This document shows, piece after piece, positions 1 through 11,400 of a stretch of DNA of 64,000 bases. Positions within the stretch are counted from its first letter, which is position 1. Each line of letters opens with the position of its first letter. This DNA comes from Strongylocentrotus droebachiensis (Eukaryota > Echinodermata > Echinoidea > Camarodonta > Strongylocentrotidae). The notes below the pieces were generated by a model. That model was not told where the DNA came from. It worked only from the letters and a program-made list of their open reading frames with translations, and did not search any database. A program made the position numbers and the translations under genes. The stretch lies in assembly GCA_035222895.1 (NCBI GenBank), contig JAVYIG010007202.1, positions 1 through 64,000 of the forward strand, in the 5' to 3' direction.

Positions 1-2607
1 CCTCAAGCCAGTACACTGCTGAAGGTCCCAGTTGTACACATCAACTATGTGCTTCCAGGATACACTCAATCCTCTGAACTAAATAAAGAAAATTGAAATA
101 AAAACATCAAAATTAAAATTCCTTTTGGAAAGAAATGTAAAATAAACACATTTATAATGCCTATGTTTAAACAATGCATATTATGGACAGCTTGGAACTT
201 TGGTAGTTATAATTGAAATAGAAATAGATGTATTTGTTTCATAATGAATTATATTAATTAGGTCAATGCAATCATCAGGGAAAAAATTAATATTTATTTT
301 TCGGGGGCTACTTTTCAAGCTTGCCTGCATAAAAATAACACTCTAGAAGTTGTTTTGCATTGAACTCTATGCAAATTTACGGGGGCTCTTTTCTGATTTT
401 CGAGGGCTCTTTTGGGCATTTCGGGGGCAAATTCGCCCTGAGCCCCCGTGTATTTTTTTCACTGGCAATCATGTAACCAATTCTATAAAACAGTGCACAT
501 ACATTAGGTGATAAAGTACAAAAATGTCAACCATTTAATATTGCCCACACATGATGACATCTAATTCCTTTTCTTATTATTTATTTAATGTCATTTTCTT
601 TGGTACATGTTCGGATCAATCATGTATCCAAATGATTGATGTAGAAGCTGTGTACTTGATTACGTGAAAGATAAAGGCATTAAATTTGTCTGTCAAGTAT
701 CATACATGTCATTTCTTATATTCTAATTTTTATCTACAAATTTATTTTTAACCTTAAAGCTTACAGGATTGTTGATGGTAAATAAACATTTAAAAAAATT
801 ACCATCATATTTCGGGTACTGTTGTGATATCCAGATTTCTCAAGATTGTTTCGGCATGTTTTAAGCAGGTGAGGGACATCGCTGAGCAGATAAATGGGGC
901 GTCCACTGAAAGGATTCATGAATGATGGATCTCTGGGGTGTTCCCGCAGCATATCATAGAATTTTCTATTCTGGGATGCCCCATCTGAAACGAGAGCCCG
1001 TACGTGGAAACCCGAAAGTTCAAGAAGCTCAATGGCTTCGTGTATAATGGAGAAGAGCTGGTCACTTGTGCAGTTAGATGTGGCAAAATATGCTATTGGG
1101 GCTTTGTACGAGTCTGTGATAGCTCTGATCATGAGAGTCAGAACATGACTGGCCAGTTCTTGCTTCTCTCCCTTACACATCCTTGTGTAAAGTTCAAACT
1201 CATCGGATAAACTACCTAGGCTAGTAAATCCAATTATGTTGCCAGTTGAATGCGAATATACAAGTCCTTCACTGACTTCATTTCGTCGAAAGACAAAACA
1301 ATATTTCTTTTGTGGCTTGCTAATTTATCAAGATTAATGTCAGAAATTATTCTATGCAGACGGTCTTTGTTGTAGCCGGGTTTGTTGGAGGTAAAGTTTG
1401 TATATTGTTTGAGTGTCCGTTGGTGGGGGAGAGTGAGAAAACCAGAATTTCTTAAGAGGTCATACGATGCTGCAGACTTTGCTTGGAGGGCGATGCACAG
1501 ACGCAAAATAGCTGGATGCCATCTCATAGCATTTGGATGGTTTTCAATGGACTTGAGTTGCTCATCCCATAAAATCCTCATTCGACTGCCTTCTTTAAAT
1601 TGTTGATGCACTACATGAGATTCTTCAGTAAAAATTGAAGCAAATGACTGACTCTCCTCATTGTCTAAGGTAACGCTTGTTCTTTAAACAATTTTTCAAT
1701 GTCGTTCTCTAATTTTACAATTTTTCTTGCCATGAATCGTCGTTGTTTTTTCGAGGTTTGAAGCTTTTTAGCAAGCCTCTTTTGTGACATGAAGCGATGA
1801 TTTGCTTTTGGAGCTGGAGAGGAGTCAACTTGGTGGCGTTGGTGGAGTTTTGCAAGACTGGAACGATGCATTCTGCATTGAAGGCATCTTGAAGAATCCT
1901 TCGTGAGGAGGGGACAGGTGTTGTGTCTAATTGTTGTTGTGGATGAGGAGTAGTGGAGGTATAATGGATGATTTTGAAGCAGATGGGAAGGCAAGAAGTA
2001 CTCAGGGTTACCATGACATATTTGGAGAGAATCAAGGGTGTGAAGAAATCGCTCACAATCATCTTTGCTACCAAAACACTGAGGGATTTCAGGAAACAGA
2101 TCACTTTTAACTTCTCTCCCATGCACTTTAACTGTCCACTGTCCAGTTTCACGAACAATCACACATACTGATGTGTTCCCATCATCATCAACAGACATGA
2201 TAAGTGTTCTTCCATCACGACCTTTTTTGACATTGTATCCTTTTTGCTCTGCCAAACCTATCATGAAAGTTAGCCATGATCCTTCTGTAACATTCTTCTT
2301 CGAATGGGTACACATGGCACAATCTTGACCGTGCTGTTGGAAATCAAAGATGGTTATGTTCAGTTCCTTCTTTACATTCTTGTTCTTAAAGGCTCTCCAC
2401 CTTCTCAGTTTTGATGTGCAGCTATCACACACCATGGGTGGGTGACGATTGTCCTCATCTACCGCAATGTTTATGGACAGACCCGTTTGGATCAATTTAG
2501 AAAGGTTTTGCTTGTCACGATACTTCCTTGATCCTGTTTGTCCACAGAGGCGACACATGCCCATCAGAATCCCCTGGTGGATCTCCTCTTCCATTGTTGT
2601 TTTCTGA
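1..2607 (-). pseudogene. P-element/THAP9-like transposase with ZAD-like N-terminus, decayed and cut by window edge
   Basis: Read leftward from an ATG at 2594. The first block (2594-1665) opens with a CRLCG...CDSC pair of CxxC motifs about 36 residues apart followed by KLRRW, which resembles a ZAD (zf-AD) finger rather than the THAP domain usual for THAP9. The second block (about 1690-1234) and third block (about 1260-803) match the P-element/THAP9 RNase-H-like transposase: an LSFDEM stretch, VSDGASQN and LLSDVPHLLKTCRNNL carry the expected acidic residues. A further piece at 74-1 reads WKHIVDVYNWDL, another conserved transposase block, and runs off the left edge. The blocks are in different frames: one shift falls near 1685 and another near 1255, with no room for introns, so this copy looks dead unless they are assembly errors. 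A GTAATT donor at 802-797 suggests an intron to about 75, but the phases do not join cleanly. Confidence 0.75.
296..450. repeat. degenerate G-rich repeat (CGGGGGC motifs)
   Basis: The motif CGGGGGC or CGAGGGC followed by TCTTTT-like sequence recurs near 304, 379, 402 and 422, and ends with the inverted form GAGCCCCCG near 439. It lies in the presumed intron of the P-like transposase. The rest of 75-800 shows nothing codable. Confidence 0.5.
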
Positions 2608-2689
2608 TGGAAAAAGCACACAACAAAATACTAAAATTACTAGTTATGTTGAAATAATGATGTGACTATAGAAGGTGAAATGAATGGAA

Positions 2690-2880
2690 CACTTATAATT
2701 ATAATAATAATAATTATAATCATAATACTTTAAATAATAATAACAATGGTAATTATTATATAAATAATAACATGACTAATTAATATAATGATAATCAATG
2801 AAACTACCAATACTGCTAATAATAGTAATTATAAAAAACAGTACCAATACCAATATTCAGAAGAAAAAAATAACAATCAT
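2690..2880. repeat. AT-rich simple sequence (AAT/AATA)n
   Basis: Almost pure A/T sequence with irregular AAT and AATA runs just upstream of the transposase-like gene. No coding signal was seen. Confidence 0.7.
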
Positions 2881-3044
2881 CATAAAATCAGGGCTACTGC
2901 ATTTGGAGGGAGTCTGACGCCACCACGCTCATTCTCCCACCGCCCCAAAAGCTATAGCGGGAGACTCCACCTCTCCCGCCAAAGATGTAGAATTTCCCGG
3001 TTTATGGAAAAAACTTCCCGTCCCCCCAAATAAAAATATTATAT

Positions 3045-3300
3045 TTATTCAGCGGCTGGCTGAGTGGTTGCGAATTTTCCCTCAAAAACTGGACAAATAA
3101 TAAAATATGTGCTCTTCCCCCTCCCGCTTATTCAGCGGTTGACTGAGTCGTTGCAAAATTTTTCCTCAAAAATATGTGCTCTTACCCCCACCCCCCCCCC
3201 CCCTCCTTATTCAGTGGCTGGGTAAGTGGTTGCAAAATTTTCCCTCAAAAACTGGACAAAAAATAAAATATGTGCTCTTACCCCCACCCCCCCCACCCCC
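3045..3300. repeat. three-copy tandem repeat, about 80 bp
   Basis: Three diverged direct copies start near 3046, 3127 and 3207. Each begins TTATTCAG, contains a GTTGC-AAAATTTTCCCTC block and ends GTGCTCTTaCCCCC followed by a C-run of varying length. Confidence 0.75.
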
Positions 3301-3349
3301 CACCTTTAAATTGTAAACATAAATGTAAACATCTAAGGCATTACCAGTA

Positions 3350-3435
3350 ATAATAATAGTAATAATAATATTTAAATAAAGCGCTTAATACAAATGTCTC
3401 TAAGCGCTTTACAAATATACTATTACCCCGGTCAT
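3350..3435 (+). repeat. dispersed (AAT)n-GCGC short repeat
   Basis: An (AAT)n stretch is followed by AAGCGCTTAATACAAATG and TCTCTAAGCGCTTTACA. Related copies occur near 20460, 21710, 23275, 41045, 47155 and, inverted, 52260-52325. Confidence 0.6.
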
Positions 3436-3809
3436 TGGATCAATTATCATTAGACTATTTATATACAAATAGACCTAGAATTTCTAGATCTAATTGCATA
3501 TTTGACAACACAATCAACATCATTAATCACCACAAAAGTCAAAAGACAATCAATAGACATCACTAGAGTCTAGACATCACAATGAATTTGTATTAGAACA
3601 GTTGTTTAATAATCATTAAATATAATCCTAACTATCCGCCATGCAGTTAGTAACTCCTTGGTGTGTTGCAGTCAGTATTTGCTGTACATTTTTTTTGCAA
3701 CTTTTTCAAATTTTCTGGGGGGGGATCCCCCTACAAAATTCGAGGCGGGGGGGGGGGACGTGTCCCCCCCCCCCCCACCGGGATCGCCGCCCCTGCTCTA
3801 TACTGTCAT

Positions 3810-3938
3810 ATAGGTCACATGCCGAAACTTTTTGTCTGGGTCTTTTTGTTTTTAGATTTATAAAGAGCTCAAACTGGAATATCGGAAGGCTTATCCACGC
3901 AACAAGACCCAGACAAAAATATTCAGCATGTGACCTAT
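3810..3938. repeat. inverted repeat, about 35-bp arms
   Basis: Arms 3810-3845 and 3904-3938 are inverted copies (ATAGGTCACATGC at the left, GCATGTGACCTAT at the right) around a loop of about 58 bp. It lies beside long poly-G/poly-C runs (3716-3780). It looks like a short hairpin MITE. Confidence 0.7.
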
Positions 3939-3939
3939 G

Positions 3940-5230
3940 AGAGAGAAAAGAGTAAGATCTCAGCTTTAAATTGATGTAGGCCATTATTTGATTAAATGTT
4001 ATCAATTTGTGTTGTTAAAAAATCCAAATATATTATTTTACTCAAGTTGTGGCCGTTACCGTCAGCTGCGATGTGCAATTTTTTTTTTCTTCCTTTCCGA
4101 TTGTACGATTTGGAGACACTATAGCCTCCTCATTATTGGTCGCCAGTTTCAATGAGCGCCACTAATCTGGAGATTCCTGGACCTGGAGACAATTTCTTGA
4201 CCAAAACCCTGCGATTGTTTACATTTGTGACGCTACTTCATGTGAGTAAGACTCACAATATATAAAGTGTATTCTGTATTGATTATGTTACATGTCGCTA
4301 TGATTAGCTTTGAGATTCTGTTTGAGCGTTTTCTTTGAAAACGAAACCCACTTTGTCCATACAAATAATCAGCATGATCAGCGCTGTGCCCTGTACTTAG
4401 CCTAGACCTAGCCACACATCATGACATGTAGACTCTACATGTAGCTGCTATCCTAGCCTGGCTAGACAGCAATAACCATCTGATTTGGGTCATTTCTTTA
4501 ATAAAACTGACATTTGTTGTCATTCCCCAATACAGATGGCAACCCAGAGATCTCGTACCGCGGGGGTAGCTATAGCCAACAATGGCAGCTTTTTAAGTCA
4601 AAACATTTTCTCCCCGATTTTCTTTATTTAGATCTAGGTCTAGACTCTAGATCTAATTTTCTGATTTCTAAATCGGATGTAAATTAGGTCGGTATGTCAT
4701 TTGTCCTAAATTACAGTTATCAAAATTGATAACTTAATATTAAATGTATAATTTACGGACTTACTTATAGATCTATGAATTATCCAATTTGTATTCCGAA
4801 CTGTGAAACGGTACGTTCATGCATTCAAAATATTACCGGCGGCCGATATATTTCCGGGTCCACCTACCAAAACATAGCCAATGGCCAATCAGAGCACTCG
4901 TTTCGTGGGAGTTCGTTGGTCAAGCCGGGCCGACTCGTACATAGCTACGGTAGCTATTGGACGTTCGAAAAGAAAAATGAATATTCATCAACTAAAACCA
5001 AGACGGATAATGTTGACGACGAGACTTTCTCGGATTAATCATTAATTTAGGATCTAAATGAGCAAGCTATCGTAAGTCAAATAAGCTATATATATGTTAT
5101 TTTTAATTTGTGTTGTAATTGCAGCAGTTATGAGGATGTAAAGAGTGAAAATCTCGTTGCATATCTCATTCATCGCGGTCCGGTCGAACCGAACCATTTG
5201 TTCCGTACAGTGCCTCACAGAAAGAGGTCC
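3940..5230. other. no recognisable gene
   Basis: Intergenic sequence of mixed composition. A short open frame at 4775-5038 (plus) has no recognisable domain, and I do not call it a gene. Confidence 0.5.
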
Positions 5231-5233
5231 CCA

Positions 5234-5317
5234 GACTTCAGTCTCTATAATCGGAGGTCTAGTGGAGCCAGACGTAGTCTCAGTGGAACAACCGACGATT
5301 AGAGAGACTGAAGTTTT
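5234..5317. repeat. short inverted repeat
   Basis: GACTTCAGTCTCTATAATCG at 5234 is answered by its inverted near-copy at 5292-5317, with a loop of about 35 bp. Confidence 0.55.
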
Positions 5318-5389
5318 CGGTCTAAGCCTGGCTAGCTGTGTATAAATAAAATTGAAACTGTTGAGACGACCTAGACCCAGGGGCGTCTC

Positions 5390-5735
5390 CAAAGGAGGGG
5401 GGGGGGGGGCGGTGGGGAGGGGGATGTGACACCCCACCCCCCCACCCCCCCCTCCTGTTAGGAAATCGTCGGTAAAATTACGCTGCCGTCGGGGAAAAAG
5501 AGAAAAGGGGAGAGGGGAAAAAAGAAAAGAGGATAGATCTATTATGGGAAGAAAAGAAAAGAGAAAAGGAAAAGGAAAAAGAGAAGAGAAGAAAGAAAGA
5601 AATAAAAAGAAAAGGAAGGAGGAGAGGAAGAAAGGAAAAGAAAGAAAATGAGAAAAGAGAAAAGGGAAAACACAAAAACGGGGGATAAAAGAGAAGAGCC
5701 TGAGAGAGGAAGGTGGGAATAAAAGAGAGAGGAGG
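5390..5735. repeat. G/C homopolymer tract followed by a polypurine tract
   Basis: Runs of G then C (5393-5456) precede about 240 bp in which the plus strand is almost only A and G (5491-5735). Long open frames here are artefacts of the biased composition. Confidence 0.85.
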
Positions 5736-5835
5736 GTTGTTGGTAGAGTCGTCTCGTCGAGGGAGCAAGAAAGACACGCATATATGTTGCTGTGTCGGTA
5801 TTCTTGCTCAATCCTCGTGTACTAGAGTAGAGTCT

Positions 5836-6574
5836 CCGGTTTGCGGCATAGCCCGGTTTGCGGCCAGGGGTATCGGTCTTCAAAATAAAATAAATATGAC
5901 TCAATAATAATTGAAACCTATGTACTGTGGGTTCCCTGGTAAGTTCTGCTTTGCCAAAAACGTCTGTAGCAGATGCTCCTGTTGGTAGAGTATCCGTCGG
6001 CGATGTCGGAAATCTACGGCACTAGTCGCCGATGAAAATTCCAGCAGGTGCTAACTTTTAAGTTAAGAGATCGAGGCATGACTAGATCAATATTGTAGCT
6101 CTATTTGTCCGATATTTGTCCGATATTTGTCCGATTGGAGGTGAAATTTGATGTTTTTGTGGAAGTATGATGGCTGTGGTCTGTCTCCTATCGCAGATAT
6201 TTTGATTGTGCCACCGCATGGCCAGTTGCATGGGGTGGCCACAAACCGGCATGTAATTGCGTGTTTTTCTGGTTTGCGGCCAGGGGTGTCCATACACACA
6301 TAACATGCGGGATCGTGTATGATGGTATGTGTGCTGATGTGTGTACCCGCTATGACCCGATAGTTTCTAGTAGTACGTACCCCCGTATGGGATGATCCAT
6401 TCGAGGAAAAGGTGAAATTGTTTAAAACTTGACAAATTTACTGTAGCAACAGATAAACATGAGAATTTGGGTTACCTGTAGTAATTTGGTATATGCTTTG
6501 ATCGTGACGTAGCGCATAAAGCTTTGTGACGCACGCGTGCCGCAAACCGGGTAATGCGTGCCCGCAAACCGGGG
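5836..6574. repeat. scattered CCGGTTTGCGGC motifs
   Basis: The 12-mer or a one-base variant occurs at 5836, 5853 and 6269 in one orientation and at about 6539 and 6561 in the other. Two copies share the extension CCAGGGGTRTC. A triple GTCCGATATTT run lies at about 6104-6135. No gene was seen in 5740-6980. Confidence 0.45.
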
Positions 6575-6980
6575 AACACAAAGCATTTTGAAACGTGGTC
6601 AATGCAGACCACGCTGTGGGTCAGTTAGGTTATTTGTTACTTCTATTTTAATAAGTAAGTATATGGACTCTATATTGAGGGTATTGAAGTATTCTGTGAG
6701 TATTTGCATAAAAATAGAATGGGCAGTTCCGCCGATCGGCCGCACACCGGAGCCACTACTCTAGTACTACTATATCAATGCAGAAGTTTGAAGTCAGTGA
6801 GATGTTAAATGTCGGTCGGCTGACAAGTATTTTTCCCCTATGAACTGTGCCTTTTATCCGCTGTGACGACTTCTAAGAGAGAGACTAATACTTGTATTTT
6901 CTCAAAGTTTCACTTTTCTATAATATCAGCTAAGAAATCGGAGGTTAAAATTTTTTCGGGTAACTAAATTCAAACAAGGA

Positions 6981-7299
6981 TTAAAGATAAAGGTGAGTTC
7001 TGGTCATCCGATTGCATTGTGAAAGAAAGGGTGTGGAATCGACCAGAAACGGTGGATCATACATGTAAGTATTGGTGTGTCAATGTACACAGAAAGATGG
7101 GACTACACGAACACGTGGCGTAAAAATCCGTCCTGATTTTTATGATGTTACATGACATATTTAGAATATGAAGGCATTTGAAGAGCCATGCTTTTCAGGG
7201 AACATGTTTTATCTGATGTTCTTCCACACTTGCATTATAACAATGATAATGCTCACAAATTATTTTTCACCTCTTCCCAGAACTCAACCTTCTCTTTAA
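6981..7299 (+). mobile_element. TTAA-flanked MITE, copy A
   Basis: It begins TTAAAGATAAAGGTGAG and ends CTCAACCTTCTCTTTAA, so the termini are inverted copies of TTAAAGANAARGTTGAG. There is no coding capacity. The TTAA ends suggest a piggyBac- or Kolobok-type target duplication. Other copies lie at 9986-10383, 11797-17336 (interrupted), 33744-34105 and 39331-39716. Confidence 0.8.
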
Positions 7300-8460
7300 G
7301 AGTCAAGAACGGTACAAGGAATCTTCTTCTTTCTATAATAATTCAATGAAGCGCCAAATTTTCTGATCAGCCACTTCGTTTTCATTGTGTGCATTTTTTT
7401 TTTGGCGCCGCACACACGCTAAATCTCCATGTAAATTCAAAAACACATATTCAATCGTAAGGAGACACGACGTAGGAAAATCAGCGGCGGTTTCTGTAGT
7501 TTTTCTCCCCCCCCCCCCCCCCACTCCATGAATGGAGGGATACCATGCATGTTCCCAAAATGTCCGGTAAAGGGGTACTTTTCACGTATCAGAGTCCGGC
7601 CCGTATTGACTTTACACCAGCAGAATTAGGGGGGTGTTTTCAAAAGGAGAGAACATGCATATATGCGTACCCTAAATAACACTGAGTGGGGGGCCTGGGT
7701 TTTTCTACATGATCAATAGAGGTCGTCTAGACTAAACAGTTTTTAATACACAAAAAGTATTAAACGGTGCCAACGAGCTTTGCGCACAGTCCCATTACGT
7801 GGCGTCATTTCCCTGACCTTTTTTCTGATAACTTATTTTGTATGTCCGCGGCATGGCAGGCACAAGAGAGATCAGACTCGACTCCACACCCCTCTCAGTC
7901 TCACATTGAGATGATCGTCTCACTGTCAAGTCAAGTGGTCATTGTTTTTGTTGATGTTGGTTTAATGGCCATTGATGATTGACATTGTCCATTGCCATGA
8001 TCGCGACATCAGGGATTCTCCCACATCAGTCGTAAAAAACTAGTTTTTTTTTAATTTTAATCTGTTTCTATTTTGATTATTTGAATTTAAACGACTTAAA
8101 TTTCTATTCCTTTAATTGTATTATAAATGACTGATGTGGAAGACTAGTCAACGCACCCTTTCGGCTTTTGACGGATGGTCGCGTTAAAGTTAACGTGACG
8201 CGACGCTACCCACCCTTTCGGCAAAATGGAGATATAATGTTGTACACTGTACATATAAATTACTTTAAAGAAATATTGTAAATGTAGATTTGTAGCTAAC
8301 AGCTACTACTACTAGCTAGTTTTCAATGAAGCCAACACAAATAGTTTGCCTTATAAATACATTCATTTATTTAATAAGTGATTAAAAACTGTGAGAAAAT
8401 GTTTTCAGTACAGAATTTTGTCATTCTCCTTCAACTGCTTTTCATTTCTTTCCTTACCTT
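7300..8460. other. no recognisable gene; small hairpin at 8021-8139
   Basis: A poly-C run lies at 7507-7521. CCACATCAGTC at 8021 is answered by GACTGATGTGG at 8129-8139, a short terminal inverted repeat. A 5' untranslated exon or promoter for the downstream PRDM-type gene may lie here, but I see no decisive signal. Confidence 0.5.
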
Positions 8461-8494
8461 AGCTATTGGGAGTTGATGTCACGCCAGGAGAGTC

Positions 8495-11400
8495 ATGGAC
8501 TACAACTACATGAACCAGCCAGGCAACCAAGCCAGCACCAGCACCCAGTCACTGAGTACATGCACCCTACCACAGCACACTCACAGCATGGCGTATACCA
8601 GCAATCCATACCACTGCACCAGCCATCCCAGATACCCTACACTGCGGTATGCTGCCCCCTGAGTTCAGGGGTCGGGATTGGCAGTGGGCATGCACCCGTT
8701 GATTCGTCACAACTTGGGGAGGTGGCCAGGAATGAAAATGTTGTTACCATGGTGACTGTATCAGGTGAGTAGTCAACCGGCCATTGCCAAAGTGGAGGTG
8801 TTATGGTGACTTTTTATCAATGGGTTGAGGTTCAAATCCCACCCCGGCACTCATATATGTTCTTTGTCAAGTCATTAATCCACATCTGCCACTCTCTACC
8901 TTGGTGTAAATGGGTACATATAGTACCTGATATGCTAGAACCCCAAATGTTTGGCAATAATGCAATTTTTTGTAAAAGTCCTGTGTATTCTGCTCTGGAT
9001 TCAGCCTTTAAAAATGAATGGCAGCATAAACAATTTTGAATATACTGCATCCAAGTATTTTATCTGTTGATTTCTTTATGCAGTGCTCCAAGTACAACAG
9101 CATTGTTCATGGTGAAGGAATTCCTTATAAACCCTCCTAAAACAAGATGAAATGAATAGATGAGTATTATATGAACCTTGCCTATTAGTTTATGAACGTT
9201 TCCCTTGAATGAATTTCAAGAGATAATATGTGGAGGAAGGGGTAGGTGTGTGTGTCTTTGTGTTTTCTTTTTTAAATAGTTGTATTACAGATCACACCTG
9301 AAATATTTTCCTTGAGAACAATCTTACAACTCATTTCTGTTTCAGGAAAGAAAATCTAGCTATTTTTTAGCCAAACGTTCAATCCTATGCACCTTTGATA
9401 TGGAGGAGTTCATGGATGCCCATATCATACATGTATGCGGGCTGCACACATGCAGGCTGTGTTGTTTAGAACCAATAACCAGGACGACAAGCTTATTTGT
9501 CAGCCATACTAACATGAAACAATCTTGAATGAATGATTTCTCTTTAGGTATCTATGAGTTTCGTAATATAAAACAAATGATGCATGTTTTCATTCGTCCA
9601 TTATACAATCTATCCGCCCTTGTTGAGGCTGTGTGTTTCTACCACACTCGGCCTAACGGCTTCATGTGATAGATACATTGTAAACACAGCCTCAACTCAA
9701 CAAGTGTGGATAGATCGTATAATGAACTCAGCGTAAGCATCATATGTATAATAACGTTGAGCGAATGGCAGCCAGCGATAGCCAATCAGAAGGACCCTTT
9801 TTTATTGCAGCGTGGGCAAATAAGGATGAAACCAGTCGCACGTAAAGCGTGTGTGCGGGATGGGAGCGGATGTAAGCTAAAGTTCTACGTGCCAAGTTCA
9901 TCTTCAGGAGGATTTATATTACAGAAAAAGCCAACAACTAGCATGTAACAAAGATGTGAAAGTCAAGTTCGTAATCAGAGATGTGTTAAAGGTATAGACC
10001 AGTTTTGGTCATGCGATTGCATTGTGAAAGAAACGTTGTGGAATCGATCAAAAAAGGTTGATCATCTAGCATATAAGCATTGGTGTGTACTGCAAGGTTC
10101 TGGAATCACAAAATGATAAGAAATTTGGCCCAGTCTTGGTGAAGTTACAAGCACTGTACACAGACAGATAGGACTACGCGACATGTGCGTGACACGTGCG
10201 CGATATCTATCCTGTCCAAATAGATATAATAATTTACCAAATATATCAATTAGTAGGCGGCTTCCCGGCAAAATTTGTATCACATATATTATTCAAAACA
10301 TATTGTTTCACATGATTGGTAATAAGTGGTTCCATTTCATTTTTTGAGAGTGGGGCGTTTCCAAAACTGGTCTTTTCCTTTAAGATTAATTAATTTTGTT
10401 GTTTGATTTCCATGCTTAGATCAGGATGTTCATACAACACTCCTTCAGATGCAGAGTGATTTAGCACGCAACCACCCCGTGAGGTACACAACACCAACCA
10501 TTGCTGGGCATATTCAAACATCAGGGGCTAGACCAGGCAGTCACCAAACACCACTAACAACCAGCATGGTGCATATCAGACCCAGGCAGGATACAACTGC
10601 GCTGAGCACCGTCACCCTTCAACCACACATGGTACCAGCAGGAGAGCAATCGGCACCACCACAAACTAGCTCAGCACCTAGCCTTGCACCATCTGAACAA
10701 GCAGAGGCACCGGTAGAAGCTGCTGGTACCACCAGTGAACCGGAGGAAGCCCCTCTGGGTGGCCCTCTACCAGAAGGGCTGGCGTACAGGAAGCTCGGGC
10801 AGAAAACTGTCTGCGTGGTTGCAGATCGGACACTCCCTGCAGGGGTCCGCTTTGGCCCTTTCAAGGGAGCATTTGGCAAGGGCCCTATTCACTTCAATAA
10901 CATCTTGTCTTGGGAGGTAGGTTACCACCAGGGATCTGCACTGAAGATATTTATTTTCTGTAGTAGTAGTAGTGGTAGTGGTAGTGATAGTTGTAGTAAA
11001 AGTAGTAGTAGTAGTGGAGGTTGTGGTGGTGATAGTAGCAGTGGTAGTGGTAGTGATAGTTGTAGTAAAAGTAGTAGTAGTAGTAGTGGAGGTAGTGGTA
11101 GTGATAGTTGTAGTAAAAGTAGTAGTAGTAGTGGAGGTAGTGATAATAGCAGTGGTAGTGGTAGTGATAGTTGTAGTCAAAGTAGTAGTAGTAGTAGTGG
11201 AGGTAGTGGTAGTAAAATTAGTAGTAGTAGTAGTTTTACTAGTAGTAGTAGTGGTAGTGGTAGTGGTAGTGATAGTTGTAGTAAAAGTAGTAGTAGTAGT
11301 GGAGGTAGTGATAATAGCAGTGGTAGTGGTAGTGATAGTTGTAGTCAAAGTAGTAGTAGTGGAGGTAGTGGTAGTAAAATTAGTAGTAGTACTAGTAGTA

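Noticed and set aside
5478-5904. Ser/Phe-rich frames on the minus strand
   Set aside because: They are low-complexity translations of a polypurine tract.
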